This document shows positions 1 to 6,827 of a DNA stretch of 50,334 bases, in pieces. The stretch lies in contig JAKSNQ010000006.1 in NCBI GenBank assembly GCA_024399615.1, forward strand, positions 1 to 50,334, written 5' to 3'. The stretch comes from Paludibacteraceae bacterium (GTDB taxonomy: Bacteria; Bacteroidota; Bacteroidia; Bacteroidales; Paludibacteraceae). The notes below the pieces were generated by a model. The model worked only from the letters and a program-made list of their open reading frames with translations, had not been told where the DNA came from and did not search any database. Position 1 is the stretch's first letter. Every line of letters begins with the position of its first letter. Made by a program: the position numbers and the translations under genes.

Positions 1-254
1 CGGTCTATGTGGATCGCTGGCATACCATCTTCAAAGACCGCTGGCACACGCTGAGCCACCACGACACCATCACCCTCACCATCCGCGACACCATCCCGTA
101 CCCCGTGGAGGTTTCCGGTCAGTCGGAACCGCCCGATCCCGTCCCGCGGTTCTACCGCTTCAGCACAATCGCATTCTGGCTCCTCCTCCTCGGCCTCATC
201 TTAGTGCTTGCCGCGTATGGCATTCTCCGCAGGGCATTTCGCCTCGGTCGCTGA
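1..254 (+). CDS. C-terminal fragment, spanin/holin-accessory-like membrane protein (partial)
   Basis: The reading frame is open to the left edge of the window, so the GTG at 9 is probably internal and only the last ~83 codons are present. The visible part has a hydrophilic stretch with alternating Asp-Thr/Trp-His-Thr motifs (HDTITL, RDTIPYPVEV), one strong transmembrane helix (AFWLLLLGLILVLAAYGIL) and a short basic tail (RRAFRLGR). Asp-Thr-rich beta-like stretches ending in PYPVE beside a membrane anchor are common in small Bacteroidales prophage proteins near lysis genes; that link is recalled family knowledge, not a search result. GC is about 63% over 61-120, clearly higher than the neighbouring genes, which fits recent acquisition. 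The exact function is unknown. Confidence 0.5.
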   Translation, partial: VYVDRWHTIFKDRWHTLSHHDTITLTIRDTIPYPVEVSGQSEPPDPVPRFYRFSTIAFWLLLLGLILVLAAYGILRRAFRLGR

Positions 255-313
255 CCGCTCCCGACACTCTCCCGTTACTCGCCAGCCGAACTTTTTGGTA
301 CTTCAATCAAAAT

Positions 314-347
314 AAATGCAGCACCAGACAATTCTGGTGCTGCATTT
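314..347. terminator. Bidirectional intrinsic terminator
   Basis: A perfect 15-bp stem (arms 314-328 and 333-347, core GCAGCACCAGA) closes a 4-base loop CAAT. The left side is A-rich and the right side ends in TTT. It lies between two converging genes, the fragment ending at 254 and the minus-strand gene ending at 388, and can serve both. Confidence 0.85.
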
Positions 348-387
348 GTGATTATTGGCTTAATTTTATCTACCTGACGTGCTGAGA

Positions 388-2169
388 TTACTTCATCATA
401 CGTCCGAGTGCATCGTAGCGAATGCCGTTGCGGATGATGATGAGTTGACCTGCCTCGATGGTCTTGACTACGTCATTGTTCTCGATGTTATCAACCGAAG
501 TTGGGGTGCTGCCCAGGGTCAGTTCGGCATCATCGATCAGGATAGCCTGTGCCACGCATTTATCTGCTGTGGTCTGAGGGTTCATGATAACCAGACACAA
601 GGTGGTCTCTTCTTCCAGGGTGAAGGTGTAGGTCACATGTGTCCAACTGTCGTTATTCAATGCGGTGTACTCGCTGTTGTACTTGTATGTGCCCAAGCTG
701 TAGTCTGCCTTGATTGGCACGTAACCCAATCTGGCTTGAGACAGTTCTGCGGTGGTTGCCTTGGCCCATACAGAGAAGGTGTACGTGCCGGCTGCGAGGA
801 TAATCTCCTGATATGCAGCACGTTTGTTTGATGACGTTGCAAATGATACAGATGCTGAGTAGCTGCCGTGACGAGCATCGGTTGACTGGGTGAGAGTTGC
901 GTTACCTGCGGTAGAGAGGGTCTGCCAGTAGTCTGGTTTCTCGTCAGTCCACTCCTCAAAGCCGGTGTTTTGAAGGCTGGTGGTGAGTACAGGTTTGTTC
1001 GCTCCCACTTTGATGGTGTAGTAGGCAGAAGCTGCAGAATAAGCCTCTGTTTCTGCTACGCTTGCCGTAATTCGTGCGGTGCCCATCGACACGAGAGTGA
1101 CTTCACCTGTTGTCGCATTTACGCTCGCTACTGCCTCGTTGTCAGATGTGTAGGTGACACCTGTCACTTCTGCTGGGCTGACGGTCAACTCTGGAGCGCT
1201 GAACTCGTTAACGGCATCCAGGAATGCCAATACACTGGTGGCTGCAAACGACATGTTGGTGGTAATGCGGCCCGATACGGATGGACGAATCTGGAGAAGA
1301 TAACCATATTGAATCTCTGGGGTTACGACTTGGTTGTTATCTACATATTTCTTGAGTTTGCCTCTTACTACGAGCGTGTCGCCTGTCTTTACTTCGGCTG
1401 CGCTGGTAAAGTTGGCGTTTCCGAGGCTCTTGATGCGATACAAAGTGAGGCCGCCTTGCAGTACGAAAGTGCCGTTACCATGCGTGGTGCTGATCTCGGT
1501 CACGGTCTCTACGATACCCTCTACGTTTACTGAGTCTGCTGAGACTGCTCCGTCAGCCAATGCATTACATGCTGCCAGAGCTTCTGCTTCTGTCAGGATG
1601 GCACCTGGATCTACTGGATCTGGGTCTGGATCTGGATCTGGGTCTGGATCTGGGTCTGGATCTGGATTAGAACCTCCTTCTGAATCCCAAGTGATAGATA
1701 CGTCGCTCAAATAGATAGCTCCATTTTTTGAACGAATACCCACGTAGGTGTAGTCCCCTGTTACAGTAATGGAACCTGTTGATGTCAGCTCGCCAAGCAA
1801 CGTTCCTTGATTACCATTGGCTGTGGCATACAAATCGCTTGCTCCGGTGTAAGCGGTATTGTTTCCGTAAACTTGAATGGAGTTTTCACCAGAACCAACG
1901 GTGATTGCTACTGATTTTACATAGCCTCCGGAGGTGGTACTTACGATACCGCTGTTTGAGCTTCTAGAACGCAATTGGATGTCGCCTTCAGTACTTTTTG
2001 CACTTTGACCTGCATACACAGCTGATGATGATTTGGTAACACCTGAGAAATCTGTGTAAGCTGTGTTTGTGGCAGCTAAATCACTGGCCGTGATGACGTC
2101 TGTGACAGTTGTCGCCATGAGGCTGACTGTGCACAACGCACCAAAAAGAAAAGAGAAAAGTTTCTTCAT
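388..2169 (-). CDS. Secreted multidomain protein with OB-like, Ig-like and carbohydrate-binding-like domains and a T9SS sorting tail
   Basis: 593 residues. An N-terminal signal peptide (MKKLFSFLFGALCTVSLMA) is followed by a beta-rich domain (about 30-165), a Pro-Asp linker (about 167-187), an OB-like domain (about 195-300, with GIVETVTEI, GTFVLQGG and GDTLVVRGKL), a BIG2-like Ig domain (about 318-392) and a jelly-roll domain resembling CBM4/9 modules (about 398-550, starting NTGFEEW and including GSYSASV). The last ~30 residues (AGQLIIIRNGIRYDALGRMMK region) look like a T9SS type A sorting signal. It starts 25 bases after the stop of the secreted endonuclease I gene, so the two are probably co-transcribed. 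OB folds often bind nucleic acid or sugars, so a surface-anchored binding partner for the nuclease is a reasonable inference. No catalytic motif is seen. Confidence 0.7.
   Translation of the reverse strand: MKKLFSFLFGALCTVSLMATTVTDVITASDLAATNTAYTDFSGVTKSSSAVYAGQSAKSTEGDIQLRSRSSNSGIVSTTSGGYVKSVAITVGSGENSIQVYGNNTAYTGASDLYATANGNQGTLLGELTSTGSITVTGDYTYVGIRSKNGAIYLSDVSITWDSEGGSNPDPDPDPDPDPDPDPDPVDPGAILTEAEALAACNALADGAVSADSVNVEGIVETVTEISTTHGNGTFVLQGGLTLYRIKSLGNANFTSAAEVKTGDTLVVRGKLKKYVDNNQVVTPEIQYGYLLQIRPSVSGRITTNMSFAATSVLAFLDAVNEFSAPELTVSPAEVTGVTYTSDNEAVASVNATTGEVTLVSMGTARITASVAETEAYSAASAYYTIKVGANKPVLTTSLQNTGFEEWTDEKPDYWQTLSTAGNATLTQSTDARHGSYSASVSFATSSNKRAAYQEIILAAGTYTFSVWAKATTAELSQARLGYVPIKADYSLGTYKYNSEYTALNNDSWTHVTYTFTLEEETTLCLVIMNPQTTADKCVAQAILIDDAELTLGSTPTSVDNIENNDVVKTIEAGQLIIIRNGIRYDALGRMMK
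1619..1666. repeat. Hexamer coding repeat (Pro-Asp linker)
   Basis: Eight tandem hexamers TCTGGA/TCTGGG on the plus strand encode the Pro-Asp linker of the surface protein on the minus strand. A whole-unit gain or loss keeps the frame and only alters linker length. Confidence 0.85.
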
Positions 2170-2194
2170 TGTTTTTATGTTTTAGTTGTTTATT

Positions 2195-3397
2195 TTATCT
2201 TACTTCCAGAAGGTATTCGGCACGTCCTGCTGTAAAATCTTCATTTTCAGGCTGCGTGGCGATGATGAGTGTGGTGCCTGCTGCGCGCAATACGATTGAT
2301 CCGGTTGTCGGGTCAACGGTTGCCACCGACGGATTGCTGCTGGTGTAGGTGACTGGCAGCGGCGAGTTGGTCGTCAACTCGGGCGCAGCAAAGGGTTGCC
2401 CCAAATAGGCCACGTGAGTGTAGAGCAGGGGAGTCTGACGAGTCAGGTCCACATCGCTGTGCTGGTTGTCGCTATCATCCGGCTGATATGCGTTGGAATA
2501 GGCCGAGATGGCTGCGCTCAGCGAGAATGCTTCAGAGCTGCGATTGCCCCAGATAAACTCAACCAGTTCGGGGTAATCGATGAACGGATTGCGATTGTGC
2601 TGAATGCGATAAACGGCGTTGTTTCGCGCACGCTCCTTGTCGCTTATGGGGTCTTGACGATGCCATTGCAGGAGCAATTCTTTGGCCCAGGGCTTGATGG
2701 TGGTGTGGTTGTTGGCATCCGAAGTGAACATGTACTCGGTCTCCCAATGTATTCGTCCCTCGTACGCGCATACTATATATAGGTACATGCGCGCGAAGTC
2801 ACCCTTGTATTCATCTACCGGCTCCCATAGGTGACCACCGCCACCCCCCACATCATCTGCTCCCGTTGAGGCAAAAGACCATACGATACTGCCCGAATTG
2901 GGATAACTGTTTGCGCGTGCATTCACCAGATTATGACCACAACCGAGGGGATAATTGCTCTTACGCTGGTTGACGGCACCATCGGCCGGAACCATGTGGT
3001 GGAGGTCTGTATAGGCTTGCGCATTACCTGAAGCGCCGCCCCACCAACTGTTGGGAACAGAGTGCTCACGGTTGATTCCGGTTGTTTGGGTGCGGTCATT
3101 CTCGCTGTAGAAATGCGGACGTTCCTGCATCCAGGCATACATGTCGTACACCAAGTCGCTATAGGCGCTTCCTGCTGGTATTGAGTCACTTGGACCGGGG
3201 TCAGTCGTTTCGAAATCAGACCACAAGTCGCTATAGTCGCGAACGGTATGGGGATAGATGATGGCCGACAGAGCCAACTCTAAGGCTTGCCCGTTCTTGC
3301 CGTCCAAGGCGCGGCTGCTGTAGTAGGACGCAGAGGGTTGCGCCAGCATACATACACTGACACATACGCACAACCAACAGAGTAAATATTGCTTCAT
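2195..3397 (-). CDS. Secreted endonuclease I family nuclease
   Basis: 400 residues with a signal peptide (MKQYLLCWLCVCVSVCMLA). Residues ~25-290 match the endonuclease I family (EndA/NucM type): NREHSVPNSWWGG holds the beta-beta-alpha-metal catalytic His, followed by DLHHMVPADGAVNQRKSNYPLG. These enzymes cut DNA, often RNA too, without sequence preference, outside the cytoplasm. The C-terminal ~80 residues are a BIG2-like Ig domain (YTSSNPSVATVDPTTGSI) that resembles the Ig domain of the following gene's product. No clear T9SS tail is seen. A promoter (3504-3535) and an unusual leader (3394-3429) precede it. A likely role is scavenging extracellular DNA for phosphate or nucleosides, or biofilm turnover. 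Confidence 0.88.
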   Translation of the reverse strand: MKQYLLCWLCVCVSVCMLAQPSASYYSSRALDGKNGQALELALSAIIYPHTVRDYSDLWSDFETTDPGPSDSIPAGSAYSDLVYDMYAWMQERPHFYSENDRTQTTGINREHSVPNSWWGGASGNAQAYTDLHHMVPADGAVNQRKSNYPLGCGHNLVNARANSYPNSGSIVWSFASTGADDVGGGGGHLWEPVDEYKGDFARMYLYIVCAYEGRIHWETEYMFTSDANNHTTIKPWAKELLLQWHRQDPISDKERARNNAVYRIQHNRNPFIDYPELVEFIWGNRSSEAFSLSAAISAYSNAYQPDDSDNQHSDVDLTRQTPLLYTHVAYLGQPFAAPELTTNSPLPVTYTSSNPSVATVDPTTGSIVLRAAGTTLIIATQPENEDFTAGRAEYLLEVR

Positions 3398-3429
3398 ATC
3401 AACACGGGAGGATCTTTCATAAATCCTCC
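3394..3429 (-). promoter_or_regulatory. Leader hairpin with a Shine-Dalgarno and 8-codon upstream ORF before endonuclease I
   Basis: In the minus-strand mRNA a GGAGG (3425-3429) lies 4 bases before an ATG (3418-3420). That ATG opens an 8-codon frame (MKDPPVLI) whose TGA (3394-3396) overlaps the nuclease ATG (3395-3397). The same GGAGG forms a 7-bp stem (arms 3407-3413 and 3423-3429) with the sequence inside the short frame. Translational coupling or RBS sequestration is plausible. Strong Shine-Dalgarno sites are uncommon in Bacteroidota, which makes this stand out. Confidence 0.45.
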
Positions 3430-3503
3430 GATAGACATCTGGATTCGTTTGTTAACGACCCATTTGAAAAGTAAATAATCGCTTCACTATGCGAAAATCG
3501 GTA

Positions 3504-3535
3504 CAAAGTTAATGCAAATTTTTGATTTATACAAA
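3504..3535 (-). promoter_or_regulatory. Bacteroidota-type promoter for endonuclease I
   Basis: On the minus strand the -33 box TTTG (3532-3535) and the -7 box TAACTTTG (3504-3511) are separated by exactly 20 bases. It is divergent to the SulP promoter 25 bases away and leaves a leader of about 100 bases before the nuclease start. Confidence 0.75.
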
Positions 3536-3560
3536 TTATTTGTATATTTTCCTGAAAATA

Positions 3561-3592
3561 TTTGGTCATGTGCAAAAAAAGCAGTAATTTTG
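3561..3592 (+). promoter_or_regulatory. Bacteroidota-type promoter for the SulP transporter
   Basis: TTTG (3561-3564), 20 bases, TAATTTTG (3585-3592). It overlaps the region of an upstream in-frame GTG-type start for SulP, so translation must begin downstream at 3697. The ~100-base leader contains two small stems (GTGG/CCAC near 3607-3620 and GAGGA/TCCTC near 3647-3668). Confidence 0.78.
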
Positions 3593-3696
3593 TAGTCTGT
3601 TATGGAGTGGGTATCCACGTGAGTGGGCGACACTTCTGTCAATTATTGGAGGACGGACTGCTCCTCATTAGGAAAACAAAAAAGATTGGTATTAAC

Positions 3697-5412
3697 ATGA
3701 AATTTTCTGTAAAATCTGCTTTCGCACCTAAGATTGTAGAGACAATGCGTCACTATGGTGCTCAGCAGTTGACCCAGGATACCCTTGCCGGTATCATCGT
3801 GGGTATCGTCGCTATCCCCTTGGCTATCGCTTTCGGTATAGCATCTGGTGTTGGTCCTACCGAGGGCCTGATTACAGCTGTTATAGCTGGCTTCTTTATT
3901 TCGCTCTTGGGCGGATCGAAAGTGCAAATAGGTGGCCCAACAGGCGCGTTTATTGTCATCGTGTATGGCATCATCCAGCAGTTCGGATTGGCCGGATTGA
4001 TGATTGCTACTGTGATGGCCGGTGTGTTGCTGGTCGCCATGGGTTTTGCGCGATTGGGTAGTGTCATCAAGTTCGTGCCATACCCTGTGACCATCGGTTT
4101 TACGGCTGGTATCGCACTCACTATCTTCTCCACTCAGATGAACGACTTCTTTGGACTGGGATTGACCAATATCCCTGCCAATTTCATCGATAAGTGGATT
4201 TTCTATGCACATCATGCCACAGAGGTGAACTTGTGGACGCTTGGTATTGGCGCGTTCTCGTTGCTGATCTGTATCTTTTTGCCCAAGTTGACCAAGAAAA
4301 TCCCTTCTTCATTGGCTGCTATCGTTTTGGCTACGTTGGCTGTGTGGTTGCTGAAAACCTTTATGCCGGAAAGTGGCGCTGCGAGCATCGTGACCATCTC
4401 TGACCTGTATGAGTTGCCTCATGGCATCCCTGCTCCTCGTCTGCCGGAGTTGACGTTGAGCGAGAATGAGACCATCTTCACCTTGATTCAGAAGTTGTTC
4501 CCATCTGCGTTTACCATTGCTATCCTGTGTGCTATCGAATCCCTGCTGTCTGCTATGGTGGCCGATGGTGTGATTGGTGATAAGCACAATAGCAATACCG
4601 AGTTGATTGCCCAGGGTGTAGCCAATATTGTGGTGCCTTTCTTTGGCGGTATTCCTGCCACCGGTGCGATTGCACGTACCATGACCAATATCAACAATGG
4701 TGGCCGTACGCCTATTGCCGGTATCGTACATGTGGTCATTCTGCTTTTGGTGCTTCTCTTCATGGGTGGCTTGGTTGGCTTGATTCCTATGTCGTGTCTG
4801 GCGGCCGTGCTCATCATGGTGGCATACAACATGTCCGGATGGCGCACCATCGCTGGTATGCTCAAGCATCCTACACGCGACGTTTGGGTGTTGGCTATCA
4901 CCTTCTTCCTTACGGTTATTTTCGACCTGACGGTTGCTATCGAAGTGGGCATCCTCGGTGCGCTGGTACTCTTCCTGATGCGTACTTCTGAGGCAACCCA
5001 GATTCGTACGTTCAATGGCGAGATCGATCCTAACGAAGACAGCGATGTCAGCCTCAATCTGGAGCACCTGACCATACCGGAGGGTGTGGAAGTGTACGAG
5101 ATCGATGGACCTTATTTCTTTGGTATTGCGAACCGTTTCGATGACGAGATGAATCGCGTCGCCGGTGCATACAAGGTACGTATCATCCGTATGCGTAAGG
5201 TGCCATTTGTTGACTCCACCGCTATGCACAACTTGTCTATCCTGATCGAGCGCTCACACGAAGAGGGCACTACTATCATCCTGTCCGGCGTTCGTGAACA
5301 TGTGCGCCATCAGTTGATGAAACAGGGCATCGACAAACTGATCAATACCGACAATATCTGCGAGAATATCAATCTGGCGTTGGAGCGTGCCAATGTGTTG
5401 CTCAACGCCTGA
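3697..5412 (+). CDS. SulP family inorganic anion transporter with STAS domain
   Basis: 571 residues from ATG 3697, chosen because the promoter lies upstream and the family N-terminus (LTQDTLAGIIVGIVAIPLAIAFGIASG) follows. The Sulfate_transp membrane domain spans about 25-420, with the typical GLITAVIAGF and GGPTGAFIV motifs and 10-14 helices. A cytoplasmic STAS domain follows at about 445-565 (VEVYEIDGPYFFG, then PFVDSTAMHNL). SulP proteins carry sulfate, bicarbonate or other anions across the inner membrane, by proton or sodium coupling. The substrate cannot be read from sequence; no carbonic anhydrase or sulfate assimilation gene adjoins. The next gene begins 26 bases downstream and may be co-transcribed. 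Confidence 0.9.
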   Translation: MKFSVKSAFAPKIVETMRHYGAQQLTQDTLAGIIVGIVAIPLAIAFGIASGVGPTEGLITAVIAGFFISLLGGSKVQIGGPTGAFIVIVYGIIQQFGLAGLMIATVMAGVLLVAMGFARLGSVIKFVPYPVTIGFTAGIALTIFSTQMNDFFGLGLTNIPANFIDKWIFYAHHATEVNLWTLGIGAFSLLICIFLPKLTKKIPSSLAAIVLATLAVWLLKTFMPESGAASIVTISDLYELPHGIPAPRLPELTLSENETIFTLIQKLFPSAFTIAILCAIESLLSAMVADGVIGDKHNSNTELIAQGVANIVVPFFGGIPATGAIARTMTNINNGGRTPIAGIVHVVILLLVLLFMGGLVGLIPMSCLAAVLIMVAYNMSGWRTIAGMLKHPTRDVWVLAITFFLTVIFDLTVAIEVGILGALVLFLMRTSEATQIRTFNGEIDPNEDSDVSLNLEHLTIPEGVEVYEIDGPYFFGIANRFDDEMNRVAGAYKVRIIRMRKVPFVDSTAMHNLSILIERSHEEGTTIILSGVREHVRHQLMKQGIDKLINTDNICENINLALERANVLLNA

Positions 5413-5438
5413 GGTTGTGTGTCTGCAATGGTAATGAT

Positions 5439-6272
5439 ATGAAAATCATCCGAATAGATAGTCTTCAGCATCCCGGTGTGGACGTATATGCGAGCCTGAC
5501 CGAGGCGCAGCTGTGCGATAGTAAACTGTCGGGGAATGGCCTTTTTATTGCCGAGAGTGGTAAGGTCATTGATGTGGCACTTAGAGCGGGGTACCAGCCT
5601 GTATCGTTGCTGACTGAAGAGAAACACCTGACAGGCTATGCACAGCAGATTATCGAACGGATTGAGGCGATGGAGGACTCGGGACAACTGAGCGAGATGC
5701 CCGTCTATGTGGGAACACGAGAGTTGCTGTCCGGCATTACGGGCTATCCTTTGACGCGAAGTATCCTCTGTGCGATGCAGCGTAAACCTCTCCCTTCCGT
5801 GGAGCAACTGTGTGCTAACACTCGTCGTATTGCCATACTGGATGGGGTGGTTGATACCACCAATATAGGTGCCATTTTTCGTAGTGCCGCTGCGCTGGAC
5901 GTGGATGCTCTGTTGCTTACGCCTCAGTCGTGCGACCCTTTGAATAGACGCGCTGTTCGTGTCTCGATGGGGAACGTTTTTCTGGTGCCATGGACATGGT
6001 TGACTACTCCTGTCACGACGTTGCACGACTATGGCTTCACTACGGCTGCGTTGGCACTTCGAAGCGATAACATGGCGCTGGACGACCCTCGCCTGAAGCA
6101 GATCGAAAAACTGGCTTTGGTTTTGGGAACAGAGGGTGATGGATTGGCCGAAGAGGTAATCTCGCAAGCCGACTATGTGATTCGTATCCCGATGGCTCAT
6201 GGTGTCGATTCGCTGAATGTGGCGGCTGCTTCGGCTGTGGCATTTTGGGAATTGAGGAAGACCGATTTCTAA
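5439..6272 (+). CDS. TrmH/SpoU family RNA 2'-O-methyltransferase
   Basis: 277 residues from ATG 5439 (ATGAAAATCATC); an earlier in-frame start at 5415 would add only unlike-family residues. The C-terminal ~150 residues carry the three SPOUT knot motifs: motif 1 DTTNIGAIFRSAAAL, motif 2 LGTEGDGL and motif 3 IPMAHGVDSLNVAAASAV. These bind S-adenosylmethionine and methylate a ribose 2'-OH in rRNA or tRNA. The N-terminal ~110 residues act as a substrate-binding part in this family. The target nucleotide is not predictable here. The gene follows SulP closely and probably shares its mRNA. Confidence 0.87.
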   Translation: MKIIRIDSLQHPGVDVYASLTEAQLCDSKLSGNGLFIAESGKVIDVALRAGYQPVSLLTEEKHLTGYAQQIIERIEAMEDSGQLSEMPVYVGTRELLSGITGYPLTRSILCAMQRKPLPSVEQLCANTRRIAILDGVVDTTNIGAIFRSAAALDVDALLLTPQSCDPLNRRAVRVSMGNVFLVPWTWLTTPVTTLHDYGFTTAALALRSDNMALDDPRLKQIEKLALVLGTEGDGLAEEVISQADYVIRIPMAHGVDSLNVAAASAVAFWELRKTDF

Positions 6273-6356
6273 ATCCTCGGCTCCACCAGTCGGTTGACTC
6301 CTATGTTTTACATCCTGCCGGATAATTTTGAAAATGATAATTAATTAGATAACAAT

Positions 6357-6731
6357 ATGAAAGCATTATCTACAGAAAAAGCGCCTGCGGCAATTGGCCC
6401 ATACAGTCAGGCCATCGAAGCTGATGGTACAATCTATGTGAGTGGTCAGCTGCCTATCGATCCTGCTACCGGTGAGTTTGCTCAGGGGGGCATCAAAGAG
6501 TTGGCACGTCAGTCACTCACCAACATCCAAAATATCCTTGCTACCGAAGGTTTGACCATGGCTAACGTGGTCAAGGTGACCGTTCTTTTGGCTGATATCA
6601 ACGACTTTGCTGATGTCAATCAGGTATATGCTGAGTTCTTCCAAGCTCCATATCCCGCTCGCTCTGCTTTTGCCGTAGCCGCTCTTCCCAAAGGGGCTCG
6701 CATCGAGATTGAGGCTATCGCGGTAAAGTAA
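6357..6731 (+). CDS. ridA: RidA family reactive enamine/imine deaminase
   Basis: 124 residues, the normal family length. The sequence follows the RidA pattern closely: AIGPYSQAI near the N-terminus, YVSGQLPIDP, and the PARSAFAVAALPKGARIEIEAIA block with the catalytic Arg. RidA hydrolyses 2-aminoacrylate and related enamines released by PLP enzymes and so protects other PLP enzymes. A TAATTTTG box sits at 6323-6330 but lacks a TTTG at the right distance, so the promoter is uncertain. An 8-bp perfect stem (6717-6724 with 6731-6738) spans the stop codon. Confidence 0.93.
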   Translation: MKALSTEKAPAAIGPYSQAIEADGTIYVSGQLPIDPATGEFAQGGIKELARQSLTNIQNILATEGLTMANVVKVTVLLADINDFADVNQVYAEFFQAPYPARSAFAVAALPKGARIEIEAIAVK

Positions 6732-6760
6732 CCGCGATGCCTTCATCCCATATTTCCCAA

Positions 6761-6785
6761 GGGCTTTTTTGGTGAGCCCATTTTT
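6761..6785 (+). terminator. Probable intrinsic terminator after ridA
   Basis: GGGCT (6761-6765) pairs with AGCCC (6775-6779) around a T-rich 9-base loop, and TTTTT follows at 6781-6785. The stem is short, so termination may be partial; glmS begins 43 bases later. Confidence 0.5.
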
Positions 6786-6800
6786 AACCTTTCAACCCTT

Positions 6801-6820
6801 CGGTCGGGGGAAAACGACCG
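6801..6820 (+). promoter_or_regulatory. Hairpin immediately before the glmS start
   Basis: CGGTCG (6801-6806) and CGACCG (6815-6820) form a perfect 6-bp stem whose 8-base loop is GGGGAAAA. The stem ends 7 bases before the glmS ATG, so it would hold a purine-rich ribosome-binding-like loop. It does not resemble the glmS ribozyme. Confidence 0.4.
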
Positions 6821-6827
6821 GACATAT

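Noticed and set aside
3562-3696. Longer SulP start 135 bases upstream
   Set aside because: It overlaps the promoter at 3561-3592, and the added residues do not match the family.
6323-6330. TAATTTTG as a ridA promoter
   Set aside because: No TTTG lies 20 bases upstream; only TTG at 6294-6296, six bases too far.
6732-6827. glmS ribozyme
   Set aside because: The 96-base gap is too short and lacks the ribozyme's pseudoknotted core; only simple stems are present.
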